From positions 1 through 55,869 of the forward strand of contig JBMHBT010000010.1 of NCBI GenBank assembly GCA_049890275.1: a stretch of DNA of 55,869 nt. Direction: 5' to 3'. Each line of letters opens with the position of its first letter. The first letter of the stretch is position 1. The DNA comes from UBA7374 sp049890275 (lineage in GTDB: Bacteria; Verrucomicrobiota; Verrucomicrobiia; Opitutales; Coraliomargaritaceae). Positions 1-9,130 of the stretch are shown here, piece by piece. A model generated the notes under the pieces. That model saw only the letters and a program-made list of their open reading frames with translations, did no database searches and was not told where the DNA came from. A program made the translations under genes and the position numbers.

Positions 1-235
1 CAATCAAAGTGACTTGAAGCAGGTGGGCATAAAGAAGAGCCTGCCGCGCGATACCGACTCCTACCGCCCGAGATTTGCATCCGAAACCTCCGCAACGGTG
101 CCGACCGACGAGCAACTCGCCCAGATTGGTTTCTTCAAGCGATTTAATGAACTTTGTCTCTATGCTCCGATCAACGATGCGAATGCCCTCTCCGGAGTGA
201 CGCAAAAGCAGGCACAGGCCAGCAAAGTTCGATGA
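1..235 (+). CDS. 3' end of an unrecognised protein (partial)
   Basis: An open frame enters from the left edge (codons in phase with position 2) and stops at 235, 13 bases before the convergent stop of aroB. About 77 residues are visible, hydrophilic, ending ASKVR. I see no signal peptide, membrane segment or known motif. It is probably the C-terminus of a longer gene that starts outside the window. The TTG at 14 could be read as a start, but nothing supports it because the frame stays open upstream. Function unknown. Confidence 0.4.
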   Translation, partial: NQSDLKQVGIKKSLPRDTDSYRPRFASETSATVPTDEQLAQIGFFKRFNELCLYAPINDANALSGVTQKQAQASKVR

Positions 236-248
236 TCACCTTCATTCT

Positions 249-1355
249 TTACGCTTTGGGGTCTGCGTGCTGCCAGATGCGTTCGATTCGGTCGGGGTCG
301 ATGCCTTCGCTGGTTACGGCTTGCCCTAATTTCTGTAGGGTGACAAAGCGCAGTTGTCCGCCGCGGTTTTTTTTGTCGCGGCGAATAGCCTGCATAAGTT
401 CTTCTACGGGTAGCTCATTTTTGAGTCGTACAGGTAGCTGGTAGCGTTGCAGTAGATCTGTGATGCGGGAGATCTCGCGAGCATCGATTTGCCCGAGTTC
501 TACCGACAATATGGCAGCGAGATGGAGGCCGATAGCGACGGCTTCGCCATGGAGGTAGTCTCCGTATCCGGCGGCATTTTCAATCGCGTGGGCGAAGGTA
601 TGGCCCAGATTGAGGAGGGCGCGTCCTCCGGAAGCAGCGGTCTCTTTTTCATCGTCAGCGACGATCCGGGCTTTAATCGCACAACAGCGGCGAATCACGG
701 AGGGTAGTTCCTCGGAGGCGTGATTCAGTGTTGGCAACTTCTCGAGATCTTCAAACAAGGGAGCATCGGCGAGCAGGCCGTATTTAATAACTTCGGCCAT
801 ACCGGCAGAGAATTCGCGATCGGGGAGACTCCCTAAAAGTGCGGTATCCATGTAGACGGCCCGTGGTTGCCAGAAAGCACCGGCGAGGTTTTTGCCTTCG
901 GGGAGGTTGATGCCAGTCTTGCCGCCTACCGAACTGTCGACCATGGCGAGGAGGGTGGTGGGGACTTGATGGAAATCAATACCGCGGAGGTAACTGGCAG
1001 CGGTAAATCCGGCGAGGTCGCCGATGACTCCGCCACCGAGGGCAAAGAGCACGCCGTCTCGGTTGATGGCTCTACTGGCGAGAAAGCTGAGACTGCGGCT
1101 GAGTGACTCGACTGCTTTGGTTGGTTCTCCGGATGGAAGGATGAGGCATTCTTCCGGCTGCAAACTGATGTCCGCGAGGAGTGTGGGTTGCGCATCGAGC
1201 AAGCCCTGATCGACAATGGCGGCAAGGCTCTGCCCAGAATCGCGCAGTCGCTGGATTTTGTCAGCGAGTGTACGGATGCTGGAATCGAAGTGGATGGGGT
1301 AGCTGCGATCCGCTAATTCGACTTGGAGTGCTTCAGTCTTCATCGTTGATCCCAA
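249..1355 (-). CDS. aroB: 3-dehydroquinate synthase
   Basis: Second enzyme of the shikimate pathway: converts DAHP to 3-dehydroquinate using NAD and a divalent metal, in the cytoplasm. The 368-residue length fits the family. The NAD-binding glycine stretch GGGVIGDLAGF (about residue 105) and the following VPTTLLAMVDSSVGGKTGI block are classical AroB signatures. The metal-binding region includes NLGHTFAHAIE and LHGEAVAIG. The gene starts inside the end of ftsY (23-bp overlap if the first ATG is used). A second in-frame ATG at 1343 gives MKTEALQVEL and is an equally good start. It is the last gene of the minus-strand ribH-nusB-ftsY-aroB run, so it is probably translationally coupled to ftsY. 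Confidence 0.95.
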   Translation of the reverse strand: MGSTMKTEALQVELADRSYPIHFDSSIRTLADKIQRLRDSGQSLAAIVDQGLLDAQPTLLADISLQPEECLILPSGEPTKAVESLSRSLSFLASRAINRDGVLFALGGGVIGDLAGFTAASYLRGIDFHQVPTTLLAMVDSSVGGKTGINLPEGKNLAGAFWQPRAVYMDTALLGSLPDREFSAGMAEVIKYGLLADAPLFEDLEKLPTLNHASEELPSVIRRCCAIKARIVADDEKETAASGGRALLNLGHTFAHAIENAAGYGDYLHGEAVAIGLHLAAILSVELGQIDAREISRITDLLQRYQLPVRLKNELPVEELMQAIRRDKKNRGGQLRFVTLQKLGQAVTSEGIDPDRIERIWQHADPKA

Positions 1356-2259
1356 AAATGGCGTTTACGTAGTTGTTTGTCGAGAACGGCTGGAGATCAT
1401 CGGCTTGTTCGCCGAGTCCGACAAAATAGATGGGTAGCTTGAGTTCCCGGTAGATGCCGACGAGGGCGCCACCTCGGCTGGTGCCGTCGAGCTTGGTCAC
1501 GATCAGTCCGGTGAGAGGGAAGGATTGGTGAAAAACGCGGGCTTGTTCGATCGAATTGGTGCCGAGGCTGGCGTCGACCACCAGCCAGCTATGGTGTGGC
1601 GCAGTGGGATCTTGTTTTTTCAGGACTCGTTGGAATTTTTCCAATTCCTTCATGAGGTTACCCTTTGTGTGTAATCGCCCGGCGGTATCGAGGATGAGGA
1701 GATCTTTACCCCGGCTCTTGGCTGCTTCAAAAGCATCAAAGGCGACGGCGGCGGAGTCGGCGCTCTGTTGGCTGGCCACGATGTCGATCTCGAGTTGATC
1801 GGCCCAGTGACGGATCTGTTCATTGGCGGCGGCTCGAAAGGTATCGCAGGCACCGAGCAGTACTTTCTTACCCTCTTGTTTGTAGCGGTGAGCCAGCTTG
1901 GCTGAGGTGGTGGTTTTTCCTGCACCGTTGATGCCAATCAATGCGACGACTTCGGGTTGGTTGAAGCCGATTTCAAATTGTCCTTCGGCGCCTTCGAGAA
2001 CGCGGGCCAGCACGGCGGCTCCGATTTGCGCAGCTTCCTGGCTGCGCAGCGATTTGTCGGCTTTGCAGGCGGCCTGAATCTCTTCAATGATTTCTTCTAC
2101 GGTTTCGTGTCCGAAATCGGCGGTGTAGAGGGCTTCTTCAAGTTGCTCTAGGGCGTCGGCGTCGAGACTACCGCCGGAAAAAAGCTTGCTGAAGGCACGG
2201 CCAAAGGTGGGTGTTTGTTTGGCCAGCCCGTCTTTGAATTTGCGAAATAGGCTGAGCAT
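1333..2259 (-). CDS. ftsY: Signal recognition particle receptor FtsY
   Basis: SRP receptor GTPase that docks SRP-ribosome complexes at the inner membrane for co-translational insertion. At 308 residues it contains only the N and G domains. The acidic A domain of the E. coli type is absent, which is common outside gamma-proteobacteria. SRP-GTPase motifs are visible in order: G1 GINGAGKTTTSAKLAH (about residue 112), DTFRAAANEQ, G3 DTAGRLH, G4 TKLDGTSRGG, and the closing GLGEQADDL. It sits between nusB (7-base gap) and aroB (overlap), which implies one transcript. Recognition is secure. Confidence 0.96.
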   Translation of the reverse strand: MLSLFRKFKDGLAKQTPTFGRAFSKLFSGGSLDADALEQLEEALYTADFGHETVEEIIEEIQAACKADKSLRSQEAAQIGAAVLARVLEGAEGQFEIGFNQPEVVALIGINGAGKTTTSAKLAHRYKQEGKKVLLGACDTFRAAANEQIRHWADQLEIDIVASQQSADSAAVAFDAFEAAKSRGKDLLILDTAGRLHTKGNLMKELEKFQRVLKKQDPTAPHHSWLVVDASLGTNSIEQARVFHQSFPLTGLIVTKLDGTSRGGALVGIYRELKLPIYFVGLGEQADDLQPFSTNNYVNAIFGINDED

Positions 2260-2266
2260 ATCTGTT

Positions 2267-2703
<437 letters not shown>

Positions 2704-2728
<25 letters not shown>

Positions 2729-3180
2729 TGGATTTTAAGTTGAGCCATTTCGAGTGCGGCTTGCGCGAATTCGCTTCCTCGGTCGATTGCGCCTGAGGTG
2801 CGTTCTTCGGCTTGGGCCCGTGTTTCAGCTACAATAATACCGTTGATCATGGGCAGGCCGGTTTCTATAGAGACTTGGTGGAGTGCTATGGAACTGCTTT
2901 CAGCGATAATATTGTGGTGGTTGGTAGCGCCGGCGACGATGACTCCCAATGTAATGATGGCATCGAAGTGACCGGAGCGCGCGAGCAGTGCTGCAGCGCA
3001 AGGGAGTTCGTTGGATCCGGGGACACGCTCGACCTGTAGGCTGCTTCCGGCTGCTTCAATGGCAGCCGAGGTACGCTCCAGAAGGGTATCGACCAGTGAC
3101 TGGTTGAAACGTGCTGCGACTACGGCGATACGGAGGCCTTTGCCGTTGATCGACTGGATGACTGGTTTGTCTTCGCTCAT
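2704..3180 (-). CDS. ribH: 6,7-dimethyl-8-ribityllumazine synthase
   Basis: Penultimate step of riboflavin synthesis: condenses 5-amino-6-ribitylaminouracil with 3,4-dihydroxy-2-butanone 4-phosphate. The protein is 158 residues, typical for the family. Visible signatures are VAARFNQSLVDTLLE near the N-terminus, VPGSNELPCAA (substrate-binding PGxxELP), and a GVIVAGATNHHNIIAES stretch that aligns with the catalytic GVIxGxTxHxxxxxxE loop. It is the first gene of the minus-strand operon. The roughly 100-bp gap to the divergent tgt (3181-3280) must hold both promoters. Confidence 0.95.
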
Positions 3181-3280
3181 AGGCGGTGCATCAAGACGTG
3201 CGCTGCCCCGACTGGCAAGGATAAGCGGAATTCACTTTAGGCTTCAAACTCTGTGGGTTACCGCTCTAACTTCGACGAAT

Positions 3281-4405
3281 ATGTTTGAGCTTTTAAAGAA
3301 GGATGGGGGGGCACGGCGCGGTTCGCTACAAACGCGGCACGGCGCGGTGCAGACGCCAATTTTTATGCCCGTAGGCACACAGGCGACGGTGAAGGGCTTG
3401 ACGCCGGCGCAGATCGAAGAGGTCGGGGCACAAATCATACTGGGCAATACGTATCACTTGAATCTGCGTCCCGGTTCGGAACTGGTTCGTGAGATGGGTG
3501 GGCTGCATTCTTTTATGAACTGGAAGGGTCCGATTCTGACCGATAGTGGCGGCTTTCAAGTCTTTAGTCTCTCTGAGTTACGTAAGGTGACGGAGGCAGG
3601 GATTGAGTTTCGCTCCCATCTGGACGGTGCAAAGCTATTTCTCGATCCGGAGAGTTGTTATCGTATTCAGGCTAATTTAGATACGGATATTGCCATGGTT
3701 TTGGACGAATGTCCGCCGTATCCTTGCGAGCGTTCGGCTTGTCAGGGAGCGGTTGAGCGGACTGTGCGCTGGGCCGGGGAGTTTCTCCATCACGCGCAGA
3801 ATGAGGGTTTTTTGGAGAGCGGGCATCATGTCTTTGCCATTTTGCAGGGGTCTGGCTTTGAAGATTTGCGTCAGAGTTGTGGAGCGGCTTTGGCCGAGAT
3901 GGATTTTCCCGGTTATGCAGTTGGTGGCGTGAGTGTTGGTGAGCCGGAAGAAGAAATGCTGCGTCAGGTGGCTGCTTGTGCCCCGGTCATGCCGGAAGAG
4001 AAGCCGCGCTATGTTATGGGGGTCGGCACACCGCCTCAGCTGTTACGGATGATCGCGCTGGGGATGGATATGTTTGACTGCGTCATGCCCACCCGTCTGG
4101 CCCGTCACGCAAACGCTTTCACACCGTACGGTACGATCAATTTGAAGAACGAATGTTTCCGTACGGATTCCCGGCCGATAATGGAGGCCGATAACTATAC
4201 CTGTCGCCATTTTAGCCGGGCCTATTTACGGCACCTAATTATGGCCAAGGAGTTACTGGCTTCGACTTTATTATCGTTGCACAATGTTCATTTCTTTTTG
4301 GATTTAATGGCGCAGGCGCGGGCTCATATTGAAGCGGGTGATTTTGACTCCTGGAGCCAAGGCTGGATGCGGCGCTACGAGTCCGGTTGTGAAGGTGGAG
4401 ATTGA
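3281..4405 (+). CDS. tgt: tRNA-guanine transglycosylase with a degraded zinc site
   Basis: Exchanges G34 for preQ1 in tRNAs with GUN anticodons (queuosine pathway). The start is the ATG at 3281 (MFELLKKDGG); the frame is open further upstream but that part has no family similarity. 374 residues, normal length. Visible: the TPIFMPVGTQATVKG N-terminus, the LTDSGGFQVFSL catalytic loop, VGGVSVGEPEEEM, and the nucleophile region MFDCVMPTR. The odd part is the zinc site. The family normally reads CxCYTC, but here codons 4187-4204 read A-D-N-Y-T-C, so two of the three cysteines are replaced by Ala and Asn. The third Cys and the later His (LHNVHFF) remain. The loop after MPTR (LARHANAF) also departs from the usual NARNG type. 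Confidence 0.9.
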   Translation: MFELLKKDGGARRGSLQTRHGAVQTPIFMPVGTQATVKGLTPAQIEEVGAQIILGNTYHLNLRPGSELVREMGGLHSFMNWKGPILTDSGGFQVFSLSELRKVTEAGIEFRSHLDGAKLFLDPESCYRIQANLDTDIAMVLDECPPYPCERSACQGAVERTVRWAGEFLHHAQNEGFLESGHHVFAILQGSGFEDLRQSCGAALAEMDFPGYAVGGVSVGEPEEEMLRQVAACAPVMPEEKPRYVMGVGTPPQLLRMIALGMDMFDCVMPTRLARHANAFTPYGTINLKNECFRTDSRPIMEADNYTCRHFSRAYLRHLIMAKELLASTLLSLHNVHFFLDLMAQARAHIEAGDFDSWSQGWMRRYESGCEGGD

Positions 4406-5038
4406 TTAGGCTTTCCAGGGAAGTACGATATCAGTCTCTCGTCGGAGCCAATTGCAGAGGTGTTCTGTGATGTGGTCACAGGCTTCGATTTGGTTGGTTG
4501 TCGGCTTTGGAGGACTTGGTTTTTGAATGAGCTCCTGCGCGATTGGAAACTGCTTTGGATCCAGGCGGGGTAACCAGTCTTCACGGACGGGAAAGCCCTC
4601 GGTGAGTAAGAGCAAATAGAGACCCTTGAGAAAGACGATTTGCGGTGCTTTTTCGGAGTCAAAAGCATCCAAGGTACGTTCGGCCAAGTCGAACAGTGCG
4701 GCTGTGTCGGGCATATGTGTGGCGTTGCGAACCAGCAAGGCGGCATAGTTGGATGCATGCAAAAGGCATGGATAGGAGTGCCCGATCTTTTCCCGTTTTT
4801 GCTGCAAGCGGTAGTCGTTGATAAAGAGAGTGCCATTGCCGTTTCTGGCTGCTTGCAATTGAAGCTCAGCAGTGTCGAAAAGATCGGCTCGTGTACCGTT
4901 TTTTTGGGCGCTTTTGGAGTATCGCTGGAGGCAATAAAAGAGTCCGCGCTCGGCGCTCAAGGCAGAGAGTGTAACAAAGGACTCGCCTGTGGGGGCGGTC
5001 TTCAGGATGAGTGCTGGCTCTGGCTGGGCCACGCTCAA
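4406..5038 (-). CDS. recO: RecO-like DNA repair protein
   Basis: 210 residues. The layout resembles RecO: an N-terminal part able to form an OB fold (ALILKTAPTGESFVTLSALSAERGLFYCLQRY) followed by a helical domain containing LLVRNATHMPDTAALFDLAERTLDAF and FLKGLYLLLLTEGFP. RecO loads RecA with RecR in gap repair. The zinc-finger cysteines of many RecO proteins are not seen. The start overlaps the stop of the upstream DUF502 gene by ATGA, implying coupling. The stop directly abuts that of the convergent tgt with no gap. The call rests on overall pattern and length, so it is moderate. Confidence 0.6.
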   Translation of the reverse strand: MSVAQPEPALILKTAPTGESFVTLSALSAERGLFYCLQRYSKSAQKNGTRADLFDTAELQLQAARNGNGTLFINDYRLQQKREKIGHSYPCLLHASNYAALLVRNATHMPDTAALFDLAERTLDAFDSEKAPQIVFLKGLYLLLLTEGFPVREDWLPRLDPKQFPIAQELIQKPSPPKPTTNQIEACDHITEHLCNWLRRETDIVLPWKA

Positions 5039-5703
5039 TCGGCGGCATTCGCTTGTTCGGGATTGGTCACTTGGACTGGCGCCTCATCATCGGATGGGAC
5101 AACTGCACCACCGGAGATGATGACTTTCATGCCATCGGCCACGCTCATCTTTAGACGAGTAATATCGTTTTCCGGCAGCATAAGCAGGAACCCGCTGGTT
5201 GGGTTGGGCGTTGTCGGGACGAAGATGTTGACGATTTTTTCTCCGGTTGCCGCTTGTGTTTCGCCTTTTGCCTGACTGGTGAGGAAGCCGATGACGTAGC
5301 ACTTTTTTCGTGGGTATTCGAGTAGGACAACTTCTTGGAAGACTGCCTTCTTCTGTTCACTGAATGTGGTGACAATCTGCCTGACCGTTCCGTAGACGGT
5401 ATTGATGAAAGGTACATTGTGGAGCAATCGCTCGAATACATTGAGCAGGATGCGCCCGAGGAAAAAGCGTGAAAAGTAGCCCAACAAAGTGATCAGGGCA
5501 AAGACGGCCACTACGGATACAGACTCCATGAGGAAGACGAGGAGTTCCGATTCTTTCCAGGCAGGATCTACATTTTGAAAGAAAAAGCTACTCGCCGGCG
5601 TCCCCAGCTTATCCAATAGCAGGCCAACGACAAAGAGGGTTACACCAAGTGGAAGGATGGCGATGATCCCGGTGATGAATGCGTTGCGAATGGAGCGGAT
5701 CAT
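5035..5703 (-). CDS. DUF502 family inner-membrane protein
   Basis: 222 residues from the ATG at 5703 (MIRSIRNAFITGI); the frame also allows an ATG at 5754. I prefer 5703 because DUF502 proteins begin a few residues before the first membrane helix. Two hydrophobic segments are visible: AFITGIIAILPLGVTLFVVG and, about 45 residues later, LLVFLMESVSVVAVFALITL. A conserved soluble part follows with FERLLHNVPFINTVYGTVRQI and the TTPNPTSGFLLMLPENDI stretch, typical of DUF502. The biochemical role of the family is not established. It is upstream of and overlaps the recO-like gene. Confidence 0.85.
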   Translation of the reverse strand: MIRSIRNAFITGIIAILPLGVTLFVVGLLLDKLGTPASSFFFQNVDPAWKESELLVFLMESVSVVAVFALITLLGYFSRFFLGRILLNVFERLLHNVPFINTVYGTVRQIVTTFSEQKKAVFQEVVLLEYPRKKCYVIGFLTSQAKGETQAATGEKIVNIFVPTTPNPTSGFLLMLPENDITRLKMSVADGMKVIISGGAVVPSDDEAPVQVTNPEQANAAD

Positions 5704-5816
5704 TAGTGATGAAATAAAGAGGATTCCGACTATGGGGACGAGCAAGAAATGCAACTGTTTCGTGACAAGGTATGGATAAGCTTGCTGTCGTTCTGGGGAA
5801 ACCTAGCCATTTGAGG

Positions 5817-6428
5817 ATGCACAATCTTCATTTGCGTTACGAGGGTTTGGTTTTTGATATGGACGGTACCCTTGCCGATACGATGCCGACGCACTATCTG
5901 GCTTGGTCGCAGTCGATGGCGAAACACGGTATCGAGTTCAGTGAAAAACGTTTTTACGAGCTGGGTGGGGTTCCCGCGCTTCGTATCGTTAAAATGTTGG
6001 CTGATGAACAGGGTGTTATACTGGCCGATGGCGTTGAGGCTGTGGCTCATGCCAAGGAAGAGCATTTCTTGGCGCTGGCTACTGAGGTGCAACCGGTAGC
6101 CGAGGTATTGGCGATCGCAGAAGCCCATCGCAAATGGATGCCTATGGCGATTGCGACGGGCAGTCAGACCTGGATGGCAGAAAAGATCCTTGGGTCGCTT
6201 GGAATACTGGACTGGTTCGGAGCCATTGTAGGTGCGGATCAAGTTACGGAGCACAAGCCTGCGCCCGAAACATTTTTATTGGCAGCAGAGCGGATAGGGG
6301 TGGCTCCCGGGCGCTGTCATGCGTTTGAGGACACGGAGATCGGAATCACTGCAGCCCGATCTGCGGGTATGGACGTAATCGACGTGAACCATCTGCGCGG
6401 GCGTCCGAATGAAGGTGTGCTGTCTTAG
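5817..6428 (+). CDS. HAD-superfamily phosphatase (beta-phosphoglucomutase/YqaB-like)
   Basis: Cytoplasmic phosphatase or phosphomutase acting on a small phosphorylated metabolite, possibly a sugar phosphate. HAD motif I is FDMDGTLADT close to the N-terminus. The helical cap follows (THYLAWSQSMAKHGIEF). Motif II is IATGS, motif III the Lys in TEHKPAPETF, and motif IV AFEDTEIGI. The TEHKPAPETFLLAAERIGV stretch is typical of the beta-PGM/YqaB subgroup. The start chosen is the ATG at 5817, just before motif I; an in-frame ATG at 5772 would add 15 residues. It is divergent from the DUF502 gene. Substrate cannot be told from sequence. Confidence 0.85.
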   Translation: MHNLHLRYEGLVFDMDGTLADTMPTHYLAWSQSMAKHGIEFSEKRFYELGGVPALRIVKMLADEQGVILADGVEAVAHAKEEHFLALATEVQPVAEVLAIAEAHRKWMPMAIATGSQTWMAEKILGSLGILDWFGAIVGADQVTEHKPAPETFLLAAERIGVAPGRCHAFEDTEIGITAARSAGMDVIDVNHLRGRPNEGVLS

Positions 6429-6502
6429 CCCCATCATATGGAGGTGGACGCTTGTTTCGATTTACCTTGTCTGAAAGCCGCTAAGCTTTAGCTAATTTGT
6501 AT

Positions 6503-7861
6503 ATGAATATTTGTTGTATTGGAGCCGGCTATGTCGGCGGTCCTACTATGGCGATGATCGCTCACAAGTGCTCGGAGCACACTGTGACGGTTGTGGATAT
6601 CAATGAAGCCCGCATTCAGGCATGGAATTCGGATACATTACCGATCTACGAGCCGGGCCTAGATGCAATCGTCCAATCGGCAAGAGGCAAGAATCTCTTC
6701 TTTTCCACAGAGGTGGACAAAGCAATCAAGGAGGCGGAGATGATTTTTATCAGCGTCAATACTCCGACCAAGACCTACGGTGTTGGAGCCGGCCGAGCAG
6801 CTGACTTGCGCTACATTGAGAAATGCGCCCGCAAAATTGCCGAAGTATCCGAAGGCGATAAGATCGTAGTGGAGAAGTCGACACTACCCGTACGCACCGC
6901 TGAATCAATCAAGCGAATCCTCGAGTCCAACGCCAAGGGCCGCAACTTTCAGATCCTCTCCAATCCTGAATTTCTTGCCGAGGGTACAGCGATCGCCGAC
7001 CTCGAAGCACCCGACCGCGTACTTGTAGGCGGTGACCAAACTCCGGAAGGCAAAGCCGCCATCCAAAAGCTTGTCGATGTTTATGCCGCTTGGGTGCCTC
7101 GGGAGAATATCATCACGACCAATCTATGGTCGTCTGAGTTGTCCAAGCTCACAGCCAACGCTTTTCTCGCCCAACGCATCTCTTCGATCAACGCCATCTC
7201 CGCGCTCTGTGAGGCGACCGGAGCCAATGTAGATGAAGTCGCTCACGCGATTGGGACAGATAGCCGGATTGGGCCAAAATTCCTCAAATCCTCCGTCGGC
7301 TTCGGTGGTTCCTGTTTCCAGAAGGATATTCTCAATCTTGTCTATTTGTGCGAGCACTTTGGTCTTCCGGACGTCGCTGCCTATTGGAATGGTGTGATCG
7401 AGATGAACGACTACCAGAAGCATCGCTTCGCACGACGCGTCGTCTCTACGCTCTTTAACACCGTCTCTGATAAGAAGATCGCCGTACTAGGCTTTGCCTT
7501 TAAGAAGGACACAAATGACACGCGTGAGTCCGCAGCCATTTATATCTGCGCCGACCTGCTGGAAGAACAAGCCAAGCTGGCTATTTATGACCCGAAGGTA
7601 TCCGAAGAGCAGATACGACGTGATCTCGCCATCGATTCTACTGATTCGAGCGTGACTGTCTGCTCCGATGCTTACGAAGCGACTAACGATGCGCACGCAG
7701 TTCTTGTTTTAACGGAATGGGATGCCTTCAAGGAACTCGACTTCCAAAAAATATTTGATGGCATGCACCAGCCCGCCTTCCTCTTTGATGGCCGAAATCT
7801 CCTCGACTTGGAGGCGCTCCGTGCAATCGGTTTCGAGGCCGGTGGTATCGGTCAGGGATAA
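6503..7861 (+). CDS. ugd: UDP-glucose 6-dehydrogenase, animal-type
   Basis: Oxidises UDP-glucose to UDP-glucuronate with two NAD, supplying uronic acids for surface polysaccharide. 452 residues from the ATG at 6503 (MNICCIGAGYVGG). The N-terminal Rossmann motif GAGYVGGPT is followed by the catalytic FGGSCFQKDILNLVYLCE (Cys nucleophile) and a C-terminal domain with LGFAFKKDTNDTRESAA. Segments such as YWNGVIEMNDYQKHRFARR and ISSINAISALCEATGA resemble the metazoan/plant enzyme much more than the shorter E. coli type. No polysaccharide cluster surrounds it. Confidence 0.95.
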   Translation: MNICCIGAGYVGGPTMAMIAHKCSEHTVTVVDINEARIQAWNSDTLPIYEPGLDAIVQSARGKNLFFSTEVDKAIKEAEMIFISVNTPTKTYGVGAGRAADLRYIEKCARKIAEVSEGDKIVVEKSTLPVRTAESIKRILESNAKGRNFQILSNPEFLAEGTAIADLEAPDRVLVGGDQTPEGKAAIQKLVDVYAAWVPRENIITTNLWSSELSKLTANAFLAQRISSINAISALCEATGANVDEVAHAIGTDSRIGPKFLKSSVGFGGSCFQKDILNLVYLCEHFGLPDVAAYWNGVIEMNDYQKHRFARRVVSTLFNTVSDKKIAVLGFAFKKDTNDTRESAAIYICADLLEEQAKLAIYDPKVSEEQIRRDLAIDSTDSSVTVCSDAYEATNDAHAVLVLTEWDAFKELDFQKIFDGMHQPAFLFDGRNLLDLEALRAIGFEAGGIGQG

Positions 7862-7948
7862 GGCGTTTGCGCGCACTTTAATTACCGGTTGCCAGCCGTG
7901 GCCGGATGTCTCACTTTGACTGCGTTTTAATCAATCTCTTTGACTATC

Positions 7949-9130
7949 ATGATCGTACAGCCCCGTATTAGAGGATTCGTTTGCATTACGGCTCACCCAC
8001 ATGGTTGCGAGGCCAATGTGCGGAGCGAAATCGAAAAAGCCAGTGCCGCCCGCATGGACGGTGGGCCGAAAAAGGTATTGGTCATCGGCGCCTCCACCGG
8101 CTACGGGCTTTCCTCGCGGATCGCTGCCGCTTTCAGTCATGGTGCCGATACGCTTGGAGTCTTCTTTGAGCGTCCCTCGATGAAGGGCAAGCCGGCCAGC
8201 GCCGGTTGGTACAACTCCGTTGCCTTCGAAAAGGCCGCTCATGAATCCGGATTGTATGCGAAAAGCATCAACGGTGACGCTTTCTCCAACGAAATTAAAG
8301 AGCAGACGATTCAGGCCATCAAAGAAGACCTCGGGCAGGTCGATCTCGTCATCTACAGCTTAGCATCGCCCCGTCGTACCGATCCTGCCGACGGAGAAAC
8401 CTATAAGTCTTGTTTGAAGCCACTTGGCGAGACCTATACCAATCAGACACTGGATACAGACAAGGGTATCATTAGCGAAGTTTCCATTGAGACCGCCACC
8501 GACGAGGAAACGGAGCACACGGTCAAAGTAATGGGTGGAGAAGACTGGGAGCTTTGGATGCGTGCATTATCCGATGCCGGATGCCTGGCCGAGGGTGCCA
8601 AGACAGTCGCCTATTCCTACATCGGGCCGGAGATCACCTGGCCGGTCTACACCAATGGAACCATTGGTGCAGCTAAGAAGGACGTTGAGCGCGCCGCTGC
8701 TGCAATCCATAGCGAGCACGGTTGTGAAGCTTTCGTTTCGATCAACAAGGCCGTTGTTACTCAGGCTAGCTCGGCTATCCCGGTTGTTCCCCTTTACATC
8801 TCTATCCTCTTTAAGGTGATGAAAGCCAAGGGCACCCACGAAGGTTGCATCGAGCAAATGATCCGCCTCTTCAATGACCGACTCTATGGAGACAATCTTC
8901 AACTCGACGAAGACGGGCGCATTCGCGTCGACGACCTCGAAATGGCTGTCGATACTCAGGAGGAAGTCGCCGCCATCTGGCCGGAGATCCAAACGGAAAA
9001 CCTCGACGAACGCTCTGACTTCGCCGGGTATCGCAAGGATTTCCTCCGTTGTTTTGGCTTTGGTATTGAAGGTGTCGACTACGAAGCCGACGTCGAAGTC
9101 GAGCTGCCGATGCCTAGCGGAAACTCGTAA
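7949..9130 (+). CDS. fabV: Enoyl-[ACP] reductase FabV
   Basis: NADH-dependent trans-2-enoyl reductase, the last step of each fatty-acid elongation cycle and a triclosan-tolerant alternative to FabI. 393 residues from the ATG at 7949 (MIVQPRIRGF, the family's usual N-terminus); a TTG three codons upstream is less likely. FabV features: TAHPHGCEANV, the long-chain SDR cofactor stretch VLVIGASTGYGLSSRIAAAF, VDLVIYSLASPRR, the catalytic Tyr-X8-Lys region VAYSYIGPEIT...AAKKDVE, and the C-terminal MIRLFNDRLYG. It ends 17 bp inside the convergent helicase gene. Confidence 0.95.
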   Translation: MIVQPRIRGFVCITAHPHGCEANVRSEIEKASAARMDGGPKKVLVIGASTGYGLSSRIAAAFSHGADTLGVFFERPSMKGKPASAGWYNSVAFEKAAHESGLYAKSINGDAFSNEIKEQTIQAIKEDLGQVDLVIYSLASPRRTDPADGETYKSCLKPLGETYTNQTLDTDKGIISEVSIETATDEETEHTVKVMGGEDWELWMRALSDAGCLAEGAKTVAYSYIGPEITWPVYTNGTIGAAKKDVERAAAAIHSEHGCEAFVSINKAVVTQASSAIPVVPLYISILFKVMKAKGTHEGCIEQMIRLFNDRLYGDNLQLDEDGRIRVDDLEMAVDTQEEVAAIWPEIQTENLDERSDFAGYRKDFLRCFGFGIEGVDYEADVEVELPMPSGNS

